Shown in pieces: positions 59,862 through 64,000 of a stretch of DNA of 64,000 bases. The position numbers and the translations under genes were made by a program. The DNA lies in assembly GCA_029851415.1 (NCBI GenBank), contig CM056742.1, forward strand, positions 92,060,748 through 92,124,747, written 5' to 3'. Within the stretch, counting starts at the first letter, position 1, and every line of letters begins with the position of its first letter. The notes under the pieces were generated by a model. The model worked only from the letters and a program-made list of their open reading frames with translations, was not told the origin of the DNA and ran no database searches. The DNA is from Eretmocerus hayati. Lineage: Eukaryota > Arthropoda > Insecta > Hymenoptera > Aphelinidae.

Positions 59862-60053
59862 TTATAATGATGGGTTCTTGTCTTTGTTGTTACTGATCTT
59901 GTCGCTAATCTTTCCGTCACTGACCTGCTTGTCAGTGTCACTGGCAGACTGGCTAACGTCAGATAATCCCTCGAGGTCAATGTCTGCGGTAGAGAATATC
60001 ACCAATGGGTATGGTTGAGCTTCGTTTCTGTGATATTCATAGTCGCAAGCCAC
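59862..60053 (-). CDS. Weak candidate coding segment
   Basis: Minus-strand frame of 63 codons from ATG 60,053. The second half is acidic and low in complexity (DIDLEGLSDVSQSASDTDKQ, then KISDKISNNKDK), like a disordered tail. A possible splice acceptor GAATATCACAG lies inside. It does not join in phase with the candidate exon at 60,260-60,458. It may be chance. Confidence 0.2.
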   Translation of the reverse strand: MACDYEYHRNEAQPYPLVIFSTADIDLEGLSDVSQSASDTDKQVSDGKISDKISNNKDKNPSL

Positions 60054-60259
60054 ACGATAGTAGTGATCAGGAAATTGTGATGCATTCTAGACTAGGAATT
60101 TGAGCCAATAGATACATTATGGTGAATTCGTCTCTTAGCTTAGATACAGAGAGAATTCGCGTGGTCCGGGAACAAAATGCAGCTTGCACGGCTACCACAT
60201 GCCCTCAACAATTCTAATCGTGAATGCTCATATCAGTGATGGAGGTCATACACCAATAC

Positions 60260-60458
60260 CTTTTTTGTTGATGAACCTGTTGACATCCGTTTAGGCTTCA
60301 ATTTCTGATTCTCTTCATTTCCACTGTCGCTTTCAATTAGTCTGGAAGGGGGAATGATGTCGTTCCGCTCAGAAGCATCCACCTTCTCTTTTTTCATTTT
60401 TTCCTCGCCAAAAAAATATGTGGTGTTATAAGCATACAATTTCGAGGACATCTTATAT
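60260..60458 (-). CDS. Candidate host exon, 64 codons
   Basis: On the minus strand an acceptor CATCATTACAG precedes the segment and a donor AAAAAG|GTATTG follows it. Between them ATG 60,451 opens a 64-codon frame ending in phase 0 at the donor. The protein is hydrophilic: MSSKLYAYNTTYFFGEEK, KVDASERNDIIPPSRLIESD, and NQKLKPKRMSTGSSTKK. Composition suggests a disordered nuclear or signalling protein region, but I recognise no family. Could be a first coding exon; equally an open frame by chance. Confidence 0.3.
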
Positions 60459-60630
60459 CTGTAATGATGAGATAAGCAACATATCAATAGCCCGAATAGA
60501 TAGCTAACAATCCAGGATCCTACTCGGAGTGTCTACTGCATTAGCCAGGAAGGATTCATCAGCCTCCAAACGATACAAATTTAGTTTCCAAATACACACC
60601 GGCTCCCCGATCAGGAAAGATCTTAAAGCT

Positions 60631-61233
60631 GCAACCAAGGGTTGATCAAGTACTTGAATAGCGTGTTGAAGCCTTGATCAAGGTATGTAATGGCGCCTTT
60701 CCCAAGCCCTGATCAAGCTCCTCTAGTTCACGTGGTTTGGAAACAATGATCCTCAAGCTCCTTGGTTGGCGCGCTATCATACGTTGATCATGCCTCTCCC
60801 CTCGAGTCGACTACGACAAATGTGATGTTTATGCCCGGCCTTGTGATCGAATTCTGATCACACATGTGAACAGAGTGAAATTAGAATCCAAGGATTGAAT
60901 GCAAGCCCCGCAATGATTTGTTCATACATTATTCGGTAGTGATAGTGAAAACCAGCTCCGAGAGAGTTTAAACTCATGCTAATTCTGCAATAAAAAGACA
61001 CAATATTACAATAGGTTAGGATCCCCGCAAAATCTACTGCGCCGACATGTCGCAGAGCAGTCGTTCAAGCGCTCGCTATGTTTTGGTGCGGACGTGATGA
61101 AGGATTGATTAAGGGCAGACTAGCAGCTTGAAATAGACAATGCAAATGAACTATCTTGACCAAGGCTTGATTAAGGCGCCATTACAACCTTGATCAAGAC
61201 ATCGCCAAGGAGCTTGATCAAGGCTTGGTGTTT
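60631..61233. mobile_element. MITE with TTGATCAAG-rich inverted arms
   Basis: Arms at about 60,631-60,730 and 61,148-61,233 are inverted copies. Both read CCTTGATCAAGGT followed by TAATGGCGCC, with further TTGATCAAG words, on opposite strands. The motif TTGATCAA is itself palindromic and occurs about six times, mostly in the arms. The ~415 bp centre is unique and non-coding. No clear target duplication found. Superfamily unknown. Confidence 0.6.
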
Positions 61234-62559
61234 CGGGCAAGCCCGTTGAAAAGATTTCTCATCGGGTCCAAGAGGTGACGAAACATTGACTCGAAAATCC
61301 GTGAAGAAAGACTCCCATTCGAAGGAGACTACACAGAAATACAAAAAGCTCGAAAAGGATCATATCAATTCCAGAGGAGATGCTGAGATATTCAATCGTG
61401 AGTCGATGATTGTTTTCTGGAAAAGTTGAAACAAAATTTTCTGAATGGAAGATGGCTCGGCCAACTATAATCCTTCCAAATGAATTTTAGCGTGTATTCC
61501 TGGATGTTACAGTTTCTTAGAAGAATGGAGCAGCAACTGGGACTTTCTATTCCTTATTCCTTTTATTTTGGATCTTGAAACACATGGACATGTGGCAACT
61601 ATAGAAGCTCCAAAGTCAACATTGGAACATTTGACATTAGATGATTTGTTTTCTGAGCCTGTGTGCGTTTGGTATTTGCAGTTTCGTACCCCAAACTTTG
61701 TTTGATTCTTCTAAATTCTTCTAAAAGACTCATATAAGATGTCAAATTATCTCGAAAATACACTGAAATGGTGATGCCTGGTCCCATGAAGGATTCGTGC
61801 GGAGGAAAAGATGCATTCTAGAACTGTGTAGGATATTCCGGATACAGAAGAGGAACAGATCACCTCACAGATGAGAATGATGGCTAGCAATCCTCGTTCC
61901 AAAAGTATATCATTAGGGTGAAAAGATCGGAATGACAGCACCATGAGAATCCAAACTTCCACTCCGAAGCAACGATCAAATTCGTGGTATTGCTCATTTT
62001 GGCCTTTGAGCATTCGAAGAGGATATGAGTCATTTCGGAGCATTCCTGCCAGAGCGGTGACTAGAGGAGTCTGGAAAAATTTCAGAGAATTTTCTTCATC
62101 AAGAATAGTGAAAATAGTCTCTCTCCAATTTTTTAGCTTCCCCCTTCCCCACCCCGCGGGCTCAGGGTCTATACAAGGTACATTTTTGACCCTTCTTCAG
62201 CCTATCTTTGAAAAATTGTTGTTTCGACTGGATTCATTCCTTTTCGACGTATTTGGGCACATTCTCTTCGTTGAAACTCGTACTTCCTAGGAAAAATCTG
62301 CCCCTGGGGCCTTATTCTGATGTATTTTTCCCTCGGGCAAGGGCACAATGTAATGAGCAACAGCTGGCTCCATTAAGTATTTTTGTGGAGGGGGAAGCTT
62401 CTTGGAACCATCTAGGTTCCTCTGGGTACGAAGAAGTTCCAGGATGCTTCAGAGGGATAAACAAAGGCTAACAGCTCTCATCTCAATATTATTATCATCA
62501 GGGTAGCAAAATCAAAATTACTGGATCATGAAAACCAAGATTTACACCACAAAGCTAGT
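61234..62559. other. Unassigned sequence with a short dispersed repeat
   Basis: No gene recognised. ATTTTGGCCTTTGAGCATTC at about 61,998 recurs with one change at about 62,583 (ATTTTGGCCTCTGAGCATTC), in the same orientation and coding the same words (FWPLSIRR), so this part may be an old duplication. A 115-codon frame at 61,943 has no recognisable motif. Confidence 0.4.
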
Positions 62560-63222
62560 ATGTCAAATCCTTGTATTAGAGTATTTTGGCCTCTGAGCAT
62601 TCGAAGGGTGCACTCTCGTATTGGGTTGGTTGATCACCAATTTAAGTTTCAATTGTATAGGAAAATAATATCGGTAAGAGTCATGCAAAGCTCAAAAGCG
62701 AATGACGGCAGCACACTCACTATTTCAGAATATTTGAAAATTGATAATATAAGCTTATCCTTCCTAGAGGAAATTGGGTTCAACTCCTCGAAACTTGAAA
62801 AACTACAGGGAGATTCTCAAAAAATAGATGCACACACAACTTGGATTTGCCATGGCCCCACTCCACTTTTAACTTGGAAAAGTTCAAACAATCACGGATT
62901 CCAAAGCTTTGACGTTGGATTCCCTTCATATTCCAAATTTTCTCATCATATTTCGTTCCCTGATGTACTCCAGTTTCCCATGGTTTCCGGATCAGTAGAC
63001 ACCCTTTTTCAACATCCTACCACCCACTCCTTAAGAGGATATCGGAGTCCCACGTGTTACCGACCGAGTTCCATGCTGAGGTTACAGGTTCGGAAATATA
63101 CGAGTGGTGGCGCTACTCGACCGAGTTCCATGCATGGAGGAAATGTACGAGTGGCGGGACTACTTGTACATTCTCGAATCTGTAACCAATATAGCTATAT
63201 AGCTGAATCAACAACAATATAG
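62560..63222 (+). CDS. Unrecognised 220-codon frame
   Basis: The longest non-repeat, non-transposon frame in the window, from ATG 62,560 to TAG 63,220. Mixed composition with Ser, His and Arg; the region LEEIGFNSSKLEKLQGDSQK is helix-like. No domain recognised. The last third contains a 58 bp direct duplication (CCGAGTTCCATGC at 63,063 and 63,121; TACGAGTGG at 63,098 and 63,151), giving RPSSM twice. This looks like translated repeat rather than selected protein. No promoter or splice pattern stands out. It may be spurious. Confidence 0.2.
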   Translation: MSNPCIRVFWPLSIRRVHSRIGLVDHQFKFQLYRKIISVRVMQSSKANDGSTLTISEYLKIDNISLSFLEEIGFNSSKLEKLQGDSQKIDAHTTWICHGPTPLLTWKSSNNHGFQSFDVGFPSYSKFSHHISFPDVLQFPMVSGSVDTLFQHPTTHSLRGYRSPTCYRPSSMLRLQVRKYTSGGATRPSSMHGGNVRVAGLLVHSRICNQYSYIAESTTI

Positions 63223-63274
63223 GGCGCCAAGGGTGAAGCTGGATGAGTTGACTCGGCAGACGATTATAATGAGA

Positions 63275-64000
63275 CTATTGCTCACACACGTTGTAATGAA
63301 TTCTTCAACAACAATGCATTTACGTTGCATAGATTGGGAGATACTCCATTGTCTGTGTACTTCAATAAGAACAAGATATGTTCAGTAACGTGCCATGAAT
63401 TCTTCAACAAGAATGTATTTACAGTATCAAGGTTAGGAAATACCCCAATGTTTGTGTTCTTCAGGAAGAACAGTACACGTGTGGAAAAGTTCTTCAACAA
63501 GAATTTCTTGTGAATCCACATTGCCTAGATCAGGGAATTTCCAGATGATTGTATTCTCCAATAAGAATAGCACACATTTAGTGACGTGTAATGAATTCTT
63601 CAACAAGAATGTATTCACACTTCCCAGGTTTGGGAATACCCTAATGTTTGTGTTCTTCAATAAGAAGAACACGTTCAGTAATGTGGAACGAATCCTTTAG
63701 CAAGAATTTTTTGTAAATCCACACTGTCTGGATTAGGGAATATCTAGATGATTGTAATCTTCAATGAGAATAGCACTCGTTCAGTAACGATGATGAATTA
63801 TTCCAAGGGAATGTACTTACACTTCTTGGGTCAGTAAACATTCCAATGTCCGTGTTCTTCAGTAAGAACAACACACGGTCATTAATGTGTCATGAATTTT
63901 TCAACAAGAATGTTCTTACGCTGCTGAGTTAGGAAATACCCCAATGTTTGTCTACTTCAATGAGGACAACACACGTTCAGTAACGTGGAATAGATTTTTC
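63275..64000 (+). repeat. ~100 bp tandem repeat array, continues past right edge
   Basis: GAATTCTTCAACAAGAATG-type cores recur at about 63,298, 63,398, 63,491, 63,593, 63,690, 63,790 and 63,893, i.e. every 93-103 bp. Each is followed by TTCAATAAGAACA- and ACACGTTCAGTAACGTG-like parts. Two variants tend to alternate, giving a ~200 bp dimer in places. Unrelated to satellites A and B. Short frames on both strands are by-products. Confidence 0.88.

Overview
The window looks like a gene-poor, repeat-dominated stretch of a eukaryotic chromosome, most likely an arthropod and probably an insect. The basis is a 24.6 kb satellite array, a second complex repeat family, and nested retroelements and DNA elements of kinds common in insects: BEL/Pao and another LTR element, non-LTR elements whose ORF1 starts with a PHD finger, and long inverted-repeat elements. 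I see no intact host gene, no tRNA or rRNA gene and nothing bacterial. The species cannot be told from the sequence.

Layout. 1-24,573: G-rich satellite with a 132 bp dimer (71 + 61 bp monomers) and kilobase-scale higher-order repeats; it runs off the left edge. 24,785-26,290 and 31,931-36,965: a second complex satellite (TCGTC/CATCATCA-rich, about 390 bp modules), split by a 5.6 kb non-LTR retrotransposon. That retrotransposon carries a 1,509 bp solo LTR in its ORF1, with a 6 bp target duplication. 37,130-39,125: microsatellite, GGGCCC minisatellite, then a BEL/Pao LTR end plus primer-binding site joined head-on to an inverted pol fragment. 39,126-41,936: unassigned, with a 307 bp diverged duplication. 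41,937-44,256: dead non-LTR RT fragment whose 3' region was split by a 1,272 bp long-inverted-repeat element. 44,257-46,110: GC-rich minisatellite and a field of palindromic CATATGAG/GATC motifs. 46,744-47,268: a palindromic MITE with a second small MITE inside it.

47.3-59.2 kb is the most structured part. A small PHD-finger reading frame (48,209) was hit by a long-TIR element (48,377-59,072, termini CACACAGG, 5 bp duplication CGTCG, Transib-like). That element in turn took a full-length 7,194 bp BEL/Pao retrotransposon (50,087-57,280, 290/292 bp LTRs, 5 bp duplication TTCGA). The BEL copy keeps gag, protease, RT, RNase H and integrase motifs but has four in-frame stops and one frame change, so it is dead as read. 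59.2-64 kb holds weak candidate exons, a TTGATCAAG-rich MITE, an unrecognised 220-codon frame and a ~100 bp tandem array leaving the right edge.

The nesting gives relative ages: satellite B, then the non-LTR element, then the solo LTR; and PHD segment, then Transib-like element, then BEL. The least expected signals are four evenly spaced hairpins with a conserved CCCTAAGTAC loop and compensated stems in the solo LTR, and the Transib-like foldback element whose two arms differ in copy number of a 185 bp subterminal repeat.
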